From NCBI GenBank assembly GCA_009781005.1, contig WQYX01000020.1:1-59627 (forward strand): a DNA stretch of 59,627 nt, written 5' to 3'. The position numbers and the translations under genes are program-made. Under the pieces are notes generated by a model. The model saw only the letters and a list, made by a program, of their open reading frames with translations, made no database searches and had not been told where the DNA came from. Source of the stretch: Polyangiaceae bacterium (GTDB taxonomy: Bacteria > Myxococcota_A > Polyangia > Polyangiales > Polyangiaceae). Shown one piece after another: positions 8,481 to 17,596 of this stretch (within the stretch, counting starts at the first letter, position 1; each line of letters starts with the position of its first letter).

Positions 8481-8595
8481 GTATTGGCGCTATCTGTGCA
8501 CGCGGTTGGGGAGGCGCGCGACGCGCGGAGTTGTCATGGGTGTCACTGTTTTGTCATGCAGGCCTTATAGCCTCCACGCCAAAAAGGAATGGAGC

Positions 8596-10800
8596 ATGAG
8601 GCACAAATATAAGTATAGCCTGTTCGTAGCACTGGCAGGCAGCGTTCTCGTCCCCGCGTGCGGGGATGACACGACGGTAAACAGCGCCGTGCAGAACAGC
8701 ACCGGGGAAGAGCCGGATTCGTCGGCGCCGAATCAGCCGACGCGGACGATCATCATGGTCTGGGACGGATTGCGCCCCGATTCCGTTAACGCAACGGATA
8801 CTCCCAACTTGTACGCTCTGCGGCAGTCCGGCGTGAACTTCAGCGACAACCACTCGACCTACCCCACGTTCACGATGATGAATGGTTCGTCCTTTGCGAC
8901 GGGATCCTTCCCGAAGACCAGCGGGTTTTATGGCAACACCTTCTGGACTCCACCGCAGGGTGCATCCAACACCATTCCATCCGGCAATCTTGGCACGCCG
9001 AACGGTACCCGTGCAGCGGCCGCCGACTATGTCGACCCGATTTTCACGGAGGACTACCAGGTCCTGACCACACTCAACAACTACTACGGAGGCCAGCTCT
9101 TGTTGGTTAAAAGCCTGTTTGCCACGGCGCAGGCTGCGGGCTTGACCACAGCCACGATCGGCAAATCTGGGGCGGCGTATATCCAAGATCTTGGCCAAGG
9201 CGGCTACTTCGTCGACGAAAACACGGTGCAACCGCGCAGCCTCGTCACGGAGTTGCAGGCCGCCGGCTATGCGTTGCCGTACAATACGCAATTCGGCTAT
9301 TCGGGCAACGACGCGGTGACGCTGGCGAGTACCAACGGCGATCCAACGGTGCGTGCGGGCTATATCACCTTCAACACTGCCGCTTATGATAGCGAAGGTG
9401 GTGGGATCACCATTGCCGCGCGTGACAGCACGGACACGACCCAGGGTGCGCCGGAAGATGCGGCCAACAAGTACATGCTATCCGTGTATGCCAACTACAT
9501 CCTGCCAAAAAAGCAGCCGATGCTAACTTTGATTTGGTTTCGCACGCCGGACAATGTTGAACACGGTTACGGACCGGGTTCGGCCAACGCGATCGCTGGC
9601 CTGCGTTCCCAGGATCAACGCTTGGGCGAGCTGATCACTGCGCTCAAAGCAAACAGCCTAGATGCGAGCACCAACTTGGTCATCGTTTCCGACCACGGTC
9701 ACTCCAGCGTGTCAGGCCCGCTCTCGCTGTATCCATTGCGCGCGATCACTCCGTCGAACACGGTACCGAATGGCGCACCCGTCAACGGAGCGACCAGCGG
9801 CACCAGCACTGCCGCCATGGGTGCGGTTTCCAGCAGCGGTTATTCCTTCTCTGGCGACGTACGCTCGGCGGACTTGCTCACGTATCGCGGTTTCAAGGCT
9901 TACGACGGCTCGGGTTGTGTAACTTCGGCCATGGTTGGTCTGCAAGCCGATGACACGCCAACCATTCCGGTCAAGGTTGACACCGACGGTACGCTTTGTG
10001 GAGCAGCCAACACGAAATACCAGGCCGTCAGCGCCAGCCTTGCCACGCCCGTGGCCAGCTTCACGGTGCCATCTCCGGGCAGCCTGCCAGCCAACGGCAT
10101 CGTGATCGCTGCCAACGGTGGTTCTGATTACTTTTATGTGCCGAGCCATGACCCCGTCACGGTTCAGAACCTCGTGAAAGTATTGCAAGAACGGGAGGAA
10201 TACGGCGCAATCTTCGTTGACAGTCGTTATGGCACGCTGCCTGGCACGCTGCCCATGTCCATGGTCAACCTGGAGAATGCGCAGCGTCAGAACAACGGGC
10301 AGCCGGACGTGATCGTAAGCTTCACCTGGGACGATCAGGTCTCCATCCAAGGGATGCCAGGCATCGAGTTCGAGAGCACCGGTGGCCAGCGCGGCATGCA
10401 CGGTAGTTTCGGGACCTCGGATGTCCACAACACGCTGATCGCCAACGGCCCGTCGTTTCGCGGTGGTGCCATCATCTCGAACCCCACAGGCAACGTGGAC
10501 GTAGCACCAACGGTGGCCTATCTGCTGGGCCTGACAATGCCGCAAGCCGATGGTCGCGTCATCCATGAAGCGCTGCTCAACCCAGCCAGCACGAACACGC
10601 CGACCGTCGCAACGTCGACGATCACGCCGGATGCAGCGGCAACCGGGCTGAGCTTCGAGCTGCCGACCGATCCAACGGGCAACACCAAAGACACCGCTCT
10701 CACGCAGGGCACGTATACCATCCACCTGGCCGTGAAGGACCTGAACGTCGACGGCACAACTTACCGCTACTTCGACTATGCCAAAGCCGTTCGTCAGTAA
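8596..10800 (+). CDS. Nucleotide pyrophosphatase/phosphodiesterase-family lipoprotein
   Basis: 734 residues from the ATG at 8596, chosen over upstream in-frame starts because GGAATGGAGC precedes it and it begins the lipoprotein signal (lipobox VLVPAC). The fold is that of the alkaline phosphatase superfamily, type I phosphodiesterase branch: metal ligand Asp in IMVWDGLRPD, a candidate Thr nucleophile in STYPTFTMMNG, and distal metal ligands in VSDHGHSSV and in the later GMHGSFGTSDVHNT. It probably cleaves phosphate esters or diesters outside the inner membrane. It overlaps the following secreted-protein gene by 23 bases. Base use is less G/C-rich than in neighbouring core genes, hinting at transfer. 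Confidence 0.85.
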   Translation: MRHKYKYSLFVALAGSVLVPACGDDTTVNSAVQNSTGEEPDSSAPNQPTRTIIMVWDGLRPDSVNATDTPNLYALRQSGVNFSDNHSTYPTFTMMNGSSFATGSFPKTSGFYGNTFWTPPQGASNTIPSGNLGTPNGTRAAAADYVDPIFTEDYQVLTTLNNYYGGQLLLVKSLFATAQAAGLTTATIGKSGAAYIQDLGQGGYFVDENTVQPRSLVTELQAAGYALPYNTQFGYSGNDAVTLASTNGDPTVRAGYITFNTAAYDSEGGGITIAARDSTDTTQGAPEDAANKYMLSVYANYILPKKQPMLTLIWFRTPDNVEHGYGPGSANAIAGLRSQDQRLGELITALKANSLDASTNLVIVSDHGHSSVSGPLSLYPLRAITPSNTVPNGAPVNGATSGTSTAAMGAVSSSGYSFSGDVRSADLLTYRGFKAYDGSGCVTSAMVGLQADDTPTIPVKVDTDGTLCGAANTKYQAVSASLATPVASFTVPSPGSLPANGIVIAANGGSDYFYVPSHDPVTVQNLVKVLQEREEYGAIFVDSRYGTLPGTLPMSMVNLENAQRQNNGQPDVIVSFTWDDQVSIQGMPGIEFESTGGQRGMHGSFGTSDVHNTLIANGPSFRGGAIISNPTGNVDVAPTVAYLLGLTMPQADGRVIHEALLNPASTNTPTVATSTITPDAAATGLSFELPTDPTGNTKDTALTQGTYTIHLAVKDLNVDGTTYRYFDYAKAVRQ

Positions 10801-11455
10801 GGCCTGCACCATGGCAACCGGCGCAGCGCTCCTTGCTGCTGCGCCGGTCGCCGCGGCCAGTGGAAAAATCCCCACCTTCGAATCCATATTCCAGGCAGGG
10901 AGCGAGCCGGTCTCGCTCTCTTACCGCGCCACATTCGAAGCACAGGATGGTCCGCACACGTTGCAAGTCTGGCGTGACGGACAGAGTCGTTTGCGTCGTA
11001 AGACGGATGAAGCCGTTGACGCATACGTGATTCGCAATACGGCAGACCCCGTAGAATACCAGATGACCGTGGTTGACTACCGCAAGCGCATCACCACGCG
11101 CATCGACCGCAACAATCTGATTCGTCTCGGGCACTTCAGCGATTGGTTCGACTTGGCGCACGGGCTGCGCCATCCGGCCGGAACCTATCGCCTTGCACCA
11201 ACCACTGCACCCGCAGGAGCGCCGAAGCCAATTTCGGCATGCCGCTGGTATGCACTCACGCAAGGCAATGACATACACCGCATTTGCTGGAGTACACGCG
11301 AGCACCTGCCCATGGTCATCTGGTCCGATCGCACCTCTTCAGCCGTCTGGCATGTGGCAGCGGTCGAGCACGGACCCATCGACAATGACGTTTTTCTACT
11401 CCACGACGCTGGTTTCGCACATACCGACGCCAACGCGGATATTGACCGAGATTAG
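10778..11455 (+). CDS. Secreted hypothetical protein coupled to the phosphodiesterase
   Basis: 225 residues. The N-terminus carries a positively charged signal peptide (MPKPFVSKACTMATG then an Ala-rich core ending near AAASG). The mature protein is beta-rich (LSYRATFEAQDG, HTLQVWRDGQSR) and has two cysteines (SACRW, RICW) that could form a disulfide. The gene starts 23 bases before the end of the upstream phosphodiesterase, so the two are probably cotranslated and may work together in the periplasm. Its TAG stop is built into a family B hairpin. No family recognised. Confidence 0.7.
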   Translation: MPKPFVSKACTMATGAALLAAAPVAAASGKIPTFESIFQAGSEPVSLSYRATFEAQDGPHTLQVWRDGQSRLRRKTDEAVDAYVIRNTADPVEYQMTVVDYRKRITTRIDRNNLIRLGHFSDWFDLAHGLRHPAGTYRLAPTTAPAGAPKPISACRWYALTQGNDIHRICWSTREHLPMVIWSDRTSSAVWHVAAVEHGPIDNDVFLLHDAGFAHTDANADIDRD

Positions 11456-11481
11456 GGGCGGCCACGGGGGGCCGCCCCTAC
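11455..11481. repeat. Family B single REP hairpin, copy 2
   Basis: GGGGCGGCCACGGGGGGCCG followed by CCCCTAC, one half of the REP pair seen at 8410, 38874 and 57759. It sits between two convergent genes and shares the G of the upstream TAG stop, so it may act as a bidirectional terminator. Confidence 0.8.
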
Positions 11482-11509
11482 ATGCGCTGTCCGTGGGCGT
11501 ATCGTGGGT

Positions 11510-14071
11510 CTATTGAAGCTTGAGCACGACGAGGCCTGCCGCCGGCACGAGTAGGTTCAAACTGCCCTCATGGGCCGTGAGGATGCCACCGCTGTTTCCG
11601 AAATTGCTGCCGCCGTAATGCAGTGAGTCGCTATTGAAAATCTCCTTCCACTGTCCCCCAACTCGCCAGTCCGAGATAATATAGCCCTGATCGAAAACCC
11701 TGTCGTTGAGGCTCCCCACAACCAGATAAACGTCCGAGTCCTGCCAACGGCAGAAGGCGATCACTCGGTTGTCGTTCGAGACGTGGACCACCTCGATATT
11801 CCGGTTGCGGAGCGCGGCAGAGGCGAGACGCAGCCGGTTCACGTCGTGGTAGAAGCGGAATAGGTTCGCACCGGTACCCTGTCGCAGGCCGTGCAGATCC
11901 TCGCGGTTCTCGAGCACCGCGTTGTACTTGAAGCGGCGCTCTGCGCCGACCTCCTCGCCAAACAGGAACATCGGCGTGCCAGCCGACAGCGCCGTGATAC
12001 CGTAGGCGAAACGGCAACGTGCTTCTGCGTACTCGCGTGTTGTGCCGAACAAGGGCGCGCCGCCGGCCGCGACGACGATGGAGCGATGGGAGGTATATTG
12101 CTTATCCGTGTCGTTCCGGTCCCAGTCCGGATCGAGCAAGGGCCCCTTGCTGTTGCCTGCCTCATCATGGGAATCGACATAGACGACGTGGCCCGCCCCA
12201 GAGGCCTGAAGTGCTCCAGCAAAGGAATCGAGCCGCAGCGGCTCACCATGTAGGAACTGGCTCGCGTTCCAGATTAGCTTGGCATAATCGGCCCCCTTGT
12301 CCGTATCGCCGGCGAGATGGTGGCAGAAGTCGGCATACCACCGCGCGTTGAAGCCCATACCTCCACTCTCGACCGGTTTCGTCACCTCGTCCCAGGTCGA
12401 GTGATCTTCGGCAATCAGGATCACGTCCGGCTTGATCAACCGCAAGGTGCGCCCGAGTTCGCGCAGCAGCTTTGCACCGAATAGGTTGGCGTCCGGCACT
12501 TCTACGCCGTCGGCATGGCGTTGGTTGTAGGCATGGATGGAGGTCGTTTGGTCGACGCGTAACCCATCCACGTGGAACTCCTGGATGAGCGCGGCTGCGC
12601 TGCTGATGAACAGTTTGCGGACCATTTCCTCGTGGTAGCGCGGGGCGAAACCCGTGGAGTCGTTGTCGACGTAGCCACCATCCGCTTGCGTATACTGGGA
12701 GGGCATCCCCTCATACCAGTAGTAACAGTTCAGATCCGGCGAGGCCGCGTCATAGAACCACTGCGCCCGCTCGGCATCTTGAGCGTAATGATTGTAAACG
12801 ACGTCCATGATCACCGCGAGACCGCGTTTGTGGGCCTCCTTGACGAAGAACTTGTACTGGTCGCGGCCGCCATCGCTGTACTCGATGGCGAAGAAATGCG
12901 AGGTGGAATAGCCCCAATTCTCACCACGGCCGCTGAACTCCAATATTGGCAAGAGCTCGACCGCGTTCACGCCGGCGTCCACGAGCTGGTCCAGCAGCGC
13001 GATCGCGTCTAGGAGGGTGCCCGGCCGTGGCGACCCCAAGCCGAGCGCTCCGGTGTGAAGCTCGTAAATGACGAGGTCCTCAACGCGCGACGGCGGCCTT
13101 TCCGCGACGAACTCGTCCTGCCAGAACTCGGCTTCCGAGATGAAATGCCGCTCGGGCCAGACCCGCGCGACGCTGGGCGATTCGACTAGGTAGGGGGGCT
13201 CCTCAACGAAGTACCGCTTCACGCGCGTTGGGTCGACCACGACCGAACAGCTGACGGTGCCGTCGAGGTCCGACAGCAATCCCGTGTAGCGGGATCCATC
13301 TGGATTGAAGCCTCCGTAGCCGATTTGGCGACGCGAGTAGAGGTCCGTCCGGTAGGCCACGGAGCCGTCGTTGCGCCGGATGCGATACATATACGGCTTG
13401 TGGTCGAACGCGGCGAAGTTGCGCAGGCGCGGCTCCTGCGGATCGGTCTCCCAGACATCCTCTCCGACTCGCTGCAACGGGAATGGGCCGAGGTCCTGGC
13501 GCACACCAGAGCCGTCGTCCGCGATGTAGCCTCCGGCGATGTCTCCGAACGGCAGGCTGCCACTCGCGGGGGCGCGAGTGGCGTCCTTCCGATTCCAGAT
13601 CGTTCCAAACACGAGATCGATAGACTGCGCGTTGGGGGCCCAAACGGCGAAGCGGATGCGATCGGTTCCGTTTTGCGCACAATGAATCCTGTTGGCGCCC
13701 AGTCGCGTGCAGTGTGCGAGGTAGTACGTCTCGCTTTGAGGCTGTCCCGAGAACTGGAACGATCGGGTCTGCTCGCGCGAGTCACGGTCCCGCACTTCGG
13801 TCGGGATCGCCCAAACCTCTTGGCCGTCCGGATAGACAAAGGAGACGCCCCACTGGAACCACGTCCCTTGGAATGCGGCGTCGAGGTCGACGCTCGCGCG
13901 AAACGTCACGGAGTCGTTGCTCGGTGTGTCGCGCGTCATGTCTACGACCGACCACCGGTCAGAATAGCGCCCGGCGCCATTCCAGCTTCCGTGTAGTCGC
14001 GCACGCACCCCGGGCAGCACATTGCCCACCAGACCGGTGGCATAGATGAATAGAACCGATGCGGTGGCCAT
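11510..14071 (-). CDS. GH13 alpha-amylase-family enzyme, branching-enzyme-like
   Basis: 853 residues from the ATG at 14071, preceded by AAGGGG; an in-frame TTG two codons upstream is less likely. An N-terminal beta domain (~1-125) is followed by a CBM48-like segment (RFAVWAPNAQSIDLV) and a TIM barrel with all four GH13 regions: MDVVYNH, GLRVDQTTS (nucleophile Asp), LIAEDHS (acid Glu) and YVDSHDE. A C-terminal beta domain ends the protein. It likely hydrolyses or transglycosylates alpha-1,4-glucans. I see no standard signal peptide. The region IV form SHDE resembles branching enzymes, but exact specificity is open. It lies 20 bases downstream of nadA on the same strand. Confidence 0.88.
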   Translation of the reverse strand: MATASVLFIYATGLVGNVLPGVRARLHGSWNGAGRYSDRWSVVDMTRDTPSNDSVTFRASVDLDAAFQGTWFQWGVSFVYPDGQEVWAIPTEVRDRDSREQTRSFQFSGQPQSETYYLAHCTRLGANRIHCAQNGTDRIRFAVWAPNAQSIDLVFGTIWNRKDATRAPASGSLPFGDIAGGYIADDGSGVRQDLGPFPLQRVGEDVWETDPQEPRLRNFAAFDHKPYMYRIRRNDGSVAYRTDLYSRRQIGYGGFNPDGSRYTGLLSDLDGTVSCSVVVDPTRVKRYFVEEPPYLVESPSVARVWPERHFISEAEFWQDEFVAERPPSRVEDLVIYELHTGALGLGSPRPGTLLDAIALLDQLVDAGVNAVELLPILEFSGRGENWGYSTSHFFAIEYSDGGRDQYKFFVKEAHKRGLAVIMDVVYNHYAQDAERAQWFYDAASPDLNCYYWYEGMPSQYTQADGGYVDNDSTGFAPRYHEEMVRKLFISSAAALIQEFHVDGLRVDQTTSIHAYNQRHADGVEVPDANLFGAKLLRELGRTLRLIKPDVILIAEDHSTWDEVTKPVESGGMGFNARWYADFCHHLAGDTDKGADYAKLIWNASQFLHGEPLRLDSFAGALQASGAGHVVYVDSHDEAGNSKGPLLDPDWDRNDTDKQYTSHRSIVVAAGGAPLFGTTREYAEARCRFAYGITALSAGTPMFLFGEEVGAERRFKYNAVLENREDLHGLRQGTGANLFRFYHDVNRLRLASAALRNRNIEVVHVSNDNRVIAFCRWQDSDVYLVVGSLNDRVFDQGYIISDWRVGGQWKEIFNSDSLHYGGSNFGNSGGILTAHEGSLNLLVPAAGLVVLKLQ

Positions 14072-14091
14072 GGGCAAAACCCCTTGAGCGG

Positions 14092-15069
14092 TTACGAAAG
14101 GGCCAGCATCCGATCGATGGGCACCCGGGCGGCATTCCGGAGTGCTTCATCCATCTCCAGCCTTGGTTCGAGATCGCGCAGCGAGAGATAGACTTTCTCC
14201 AGCGTGTTTTTTTTCATATGCGGGCATTCATTGCACGCGCAATTGGCCTCCGGTGGCGCCGCGATGAATGTCTTGGCGGGCGCTGCTTTCGTCATTTGGT
14301 GCAAGATGCCCGGCTCGGTTGCAACAAGGAACTCCGTCTTGTCGCTCTTGATGGCGTAATTGAGGATACCCGTCGTCGAGCCAACGTAGTCCGCCATGCG
14401 GAGCACCACGTCTTCGCATTCCGGGTGCGCGAGAAGCAGGGTGCCCGGGTAACGAAGCTTCAGGCCCTCGATCTTTCGCTCGCTGAAGGTATCGTGCACA
14501 ATACACGTACCCTGCCAGAGGACCATCTTTCGACCGAGTTTTTTATTAATGAATCCGCCAAGATTCTTGTCTGGCGCGAAGAGCACGGTTTTGTCGGCAG
14601 GGATTTGCGCGACGATCTTCTCTGCATTCGAAGATGTCACGATGTAATCGGAAAGTGCCTTCACCGCGGCCGAGCAATTGATGTAACTTACAAGTACAGC
14701 TTCTGGATAGCGCGCCTTCCACGCCGCTACTTTGTCGGCGGGGGCGCCGGAGGCAAGCGAACACCCGGCTTCGAGATCCGGAATGACCACGATGCGATCG
14801 GGATTCAGGATCTTCGCAGTTTCCGCCATGAAGTGAACGCCGGCAAAGCAGATGACATCGGCTTTCGTCTTCGCTGCGGCCTGCGAGAGCTGGAGCGAGT
14901 CGCCGATGAAATCCGCAACGTCTTGGATCTCACTGTCCTGGTAGTAATGCGCAAGAACGACAGCGTTCCGCTCCTTTTTGAGCCGGACGATTTCATCTTC
15001 GAGATCGAGCGCCGGATCGACCGGGAGAGCAGAGGCGCGCCCGGCGATGGGCAGCGAACGGGTCATCAT
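14092..15069 (-). CDS. nadA: Quinolinate synthase
   Basis: 325 residues. It condenses iminoaspartate with dihydroxyacetone phosphate to quinolinate in NAD synthesis, using a [4Fe-4S] cluster. Family signatures include VVLAHYYQDSEIQD, the cysteine of ICFAGVHFMAETAKI, the cysteine of WQGTCIVHD, and CACNECPHMKKNTLEKV near the C-terminus. The ATG ATG pair at 15069/15066 is the true start. The frame stays open for 41 more codons upstream only because it runs through a family A repeat. nadB and nadC are not nearby. Confidence 0.95.
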   Translation of the reverse strand: MMTRSLPIAGRASALPVDPALDLEDEIVRLKKERNAVVLAHYYQDSEIQDVADFIGDSLQLSQAAAKTKADVICFAGVHFMAETAKILNPDRIVVIPDLEAGCSLASGAPADKVAAWKARYPEAVLVSYINCSAAVKALSDYIVTSSNAEKIVAQIPADKTVLFAPDKNLGGFINKKLGRKMVLWQGTCIVHDTFSERKIEGLKLRYPGTLLLAHPECEDVVLRMADYVGSTTGILNYAIKSDKTEFLVATEPGILHQMTKAAPAKTFIAAPPEANCACNECPHMKKNTLEKVYLSLRDLEPRLEMDEALRNAARVPIDRMLALS

Positions 15070-15082
15070 TTTGCGTACCCTA

Positions 15083-15206
15083 GCCCGCTTTCGATTTGCC
15101 GCGATCTCTTCGTTGGGGCCTGCGGTGCGGTCCTCAAAGCCGACCAAGGCTGTTCCGGTCCGCTCCTCGGCCCCGCCTCGACCTCGCGTCAACTTGAAAA
15201 CGGTTT
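15083..15206 (+). repeat. Family A quasi-palindromic repeat, copy 2
   Basis: A near-full copy with left end CCCGCTTTCGATTTGCCGCG and right end CTCGCGTCAACTTGAAAACG. It lies just upstream of nadA, between nadA and the PilZ gene, where it could influence the nadA leader or terminate the PilZ operon. Confidence 0.88.
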
Positions 15207-15235
15207 AATCTACGGCGCTCGCGACGCCTGACTTT

Positions 15236-15697
15236 TCATGTCTTTCGTGAGAGAAGCTTCTCGGCGAGCCGAGGACCGAGCGCGTCGTGCATCATGCCCG
15301 ACACGATCGATTCGACGTGCTCTCGTTCTTCTGCGTTGGCGAAGACGAACTGAATGCCCATGCCGGCGGGCTTGTCCTCCGTGGCTTCGCTCTCATGGAT
15401 GACCCACTTGACGACGGCGGAGAGCTCGAGTTGCACCGTCGAACCTGCCTCCGCGTTCGCTGCGTCCGTGGAGCGAGCTCCGGTTGGTACTCCAAGGATA
15501 AAAATGAACGCAGTGCCGACTTCGAGCGGGCGCGTCGTGCGAATGAAGGTGCCGCCCTTCGAAATGTTTTTCGTGTAGTCTGCAAAGAACGTGTTGAGTC
15601 GTTTGTAGTCGACGTGCAGCACGATCGGCGCGCGTTCATCGCTTCGTTTCTCACCGTCCTGCGATTCCGCTCGGGACATCGGGTGCGGAGGATACAT
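15236..15697 (-). CDS. PilZ domain protein (Myxococcus-type paralogue family)
   Basis: 153 residues. A PilZ-like fold is indicated by RAPIVLHVDYKRLNTFF, the conserved NISKGGTFIRT segment, and a C-terminal PAGMGIQFVFA strand. It resembles the TIGR02266 paralogue family abundant in myxobacteria. The usual RxxxR c-di-GMP motif is weak, so ligand binding is uncertain. The ATG at 15697 overlaps the TGA of the glycerate kinase gene (TGATG), so it is the last gene of a four-gene operon. Confidence 0.8.
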   Translation of the reverse strand: MYPPHPMSRAESQDGEKRSDERAPIVLHVDYKRLNTFFADYTKNISKGGTFIRTTRPLEVGTAFIFILGVPTGARSTDAANAEAGSTVQLELSAVVKWVIHESEATEDKPAGMGIQFVFANAEEREHVESIVSGMMHDALGPRLAEKLLSRKT

Positions 15698-16944
15698 CAC
15701 ATGCAAACGAGAACGTGCAAATCGGCGAGGTTGTGTCCGGTGGGGTTGGTCTCGATGGCAGTGCCCAGGCGGTGGTGCAAGGGGCCCGTGTCGAAGCGAA
15801 CAAGCGACTCGTCGAGCAACGCAGGAGCGATCTCTCTTGCGCACTCCGCGAACGTCGCATCGACGATCGCGCCGGCGCTGCCGCTCGCGCCGTCGACGCC
15901 GTCGGTGGCGAGCGCAAGAAACTGTGTGTTCGGAGCGAGTGCGCGGCCGACGAGCGCGGCGAGATGGGTCGAGCGGCCGCCGCGGCCCGCTCTGCGCACG
16001 GCGATCGCCGGCTCGGCCACGCGAACGATCGCGCTGGAAGGCCGGAGCGAGTGCGATCGACGAATGTAATACGCAGAAAGTTTCTCCGCGGAGGCAGTGG
16101 ACGGCGCGACGGTGCGTGCGGCGATCCCTTCCTGCCGGAGCGCGCGAGCCACGGCGTGCGCGAGATCTTCGGGGCGCACCACGAACCTGGCCTCGTCGCC
16201 CGGGCGATTCATCGCGGCCCAGAGCGGATCCATCGTCTCGAGGAGCGGCACGTTCGCGAACGAGGGTGCGCAGCGCCGGAGGATGCGCCGTGCGTCCTCG
16301 ATGCTCGAGTCGTCCGGCACAGTCGGTCCAGAGCCCACATCGCTCGGCGTGCCGCCAACGACGTCGCTCGCAATGCGCGTGAGCACGCCATCCACCGTGC
16401 ACGCTCGCAACAGGCCGCCGCCTTTGATGCGCGAGAGGTGTTTGCGCACGACGTTGATGGCTCGCACGTCCGCGCCCGACGCGAGCAGCGCAGCAGCGAT
16501 CTCTCGTTTGGTCGCGAGCGTCACACCATCGATGGGTGCGCAGACGAGCGAAGATGCGCCTCCCGAGATGAGGACGAGGATGGTGCGAGGCTCGTCCGGT
16601 GAAACGAGCTCGAACGCGAGATCGGCCGCGTGCATGCTGCGCTCGTCGGCGAGTGGGTGAGCGGCGCGCGCGACCCTGAGGCAGTGTTCGATGCCGGCTT
16701 GCCGGACTGCGTGTTCGAGCGACCGGACGGACGTGCCGTCGGTCGTGATGACGAGGATATCTTCGATGCTTTTGCCCCAGCGGCGAACGGCGCCTTCAAC
16801 CATCGCTGGAGCGGCTTTGCCGATCGCGAGCACGCGCGCCGGCGGACGCGGACGCCCCGGCAGCGAGCGTGCGACGCGCGTCGCCAGATCGAGCTCGCCG
16901 AGCGCCGAGCGCACGATGCAGAGAAGCATACTTCCAGTCATCAT
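15697..16944 (-). CDS. Glycerate 2-kinase (MOFRL/DUF4147 family)
   Basis: 415 residues. It phosphorylates glycerate for entry into lower glycolysis. Features of the GckA/TtuD-type family: ARVLAIGKAAPAMVEGA near the start, the glycine-rich LVLISGGASSLVCAP, NVVRKHLSRIKGG, the central SDVVGGTPSDVGSGPTVPD loop, and a C-terminal MOFRL domain with LATDGVDGASGSAGAIVD and NPTGHNLADLHV. It lies 7 bases downstream of the outer-membrane-like gene and overlaps the PilZ start. Confidence 0.92.
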   Translation of the reverse strand: MMTGSMLLCIVRSALGELDLATRVARSLPGRPRPPARVLAIGKAAPAMVEGAVRRWGKSIEDILVITTDGTSVRSLEHAVRQAGIEHCLRVARAAHPLADERSMHAADLAFELVSPDEPRTILVLISGGASSLVCAPIDGVTLATKREIAAALLASGADVRAINVVRKHLSRIKGGGLLRACTVDGVLTRIASDVVGGTPSDVGSGPTVPDDSSIEDARRILRRCAPSFANVPLLETMDPLWAAMNRPGDEARFVVRPEDLAHAVARALRQEGIAARTVAPSTASAEKLSAYYIRRSHSLRPSSAIVRVAEPAIAVRRAGRGGRSTHLAALVGRALAPNTQFLALATDGVDGASGSAGAIVDATFAECAREIAPALLDESLVRFDTGPLHHRLGTAIETNPTGHNLADLHVLVCM

Positions 16945-16951
16945 CGCGCGT

Positions 16952-17596
16952 TCATCGCGGGCGAGGGTCGCGGAGACCGACGACGTTGGTGCCGAAGATC
17001 TGTTGCCACGAAGCGAGCACGGTGAAATAAATCGAGCGATCGCTCGGGCCTGCCAGCGGCTGTCCGGAGAGGGCGTGATCGCTGAAGCGGCATCCGGCGT
17101 GGACGCTCAGCATCGGGCCCGTGGCTCGCGGGAAGATGGGCACATCGAAGCCGATGCCCGCCTGAAGCCCAGGGCGCGCGCCGAACGCGCCACCTTCCGG
17201 TTGCATGAAGACTGCGCCGAGCTCGAGTCCGAACGAGTCGAGGGCGAGATCGACGCGCGGTGCACCGAACTCCATGCCTTTGAGCCAGCGCGCAAGAAAG
17301 AGCGGACGTAGCTCGACGCCGAACGCCACGATGCGACGCGGCTCGGACGTCGAGCCGACGAGCGGGCCGTCCTCGTAGCTTCCGAAGATACCTGCGGTCT
17401 GCAAGTATCGAAAACGAAGATCCCCCGCAGCGCGCGGCGCGCGCGGGCCGAAGGTCACGCCCGCGCCAACCGCCACGGCCATGTCGCCATCGATGCGTCC
17501 GTAGGTCGTATCCGCAGCGCGCGCCGGAACGGCCGAAAACATGATGGCCGTCATCAAAACCACACGGAGGCAAACCGTCGCGGCAGGTTTGCTCAT
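16952..17596 (-). CDS. Secreted or outer-membrane beta-barrel-like hypothetical protein
   Basis: 214 residues with a signal peptide (AATVCLRVVLMTAIMFSAVP then ARAAD). The mature part alternates hydrophobic and polar residues with many glycines (VAVGAGVTFGPRAP, LELGAVFMQPEGG, LQAGIGFDVPIF), as in small outer-membrane barrels. No specific family recognised. It starts at an ATGA overlap with the HD gene and ends 7 bases before glycerate kinase, so it is cotranscribed with both. Confidence 0.65.
   Translation of the reverse strand: MSKPAATVCLRVVLMTAIMFSAVPARAADTTYGRIDGDMAVAVGAGVTFGPRAPRAAGDLRFRYLQTAGIFGSYEDGPLVGSTSEPRRIVAFGVELRPLFLARWLKGMEFGAPRVDLALDSFGLELGAVFMQPEGGAFGARPGLQAGIGFDVPIFPRATGPMLSVHAGCRFSDHALSGQPLAGPSDRSIYFTVLASWQQIFGTNVVGLRDPRPR

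Noticed and set aside
15070..15192. A 41-codon N-terminal extension of quinolinate synthase
   Set aside because: The extension is only the translation of a family A repeat and is absent from the family; the ATG pair at 15069/15066 fits.
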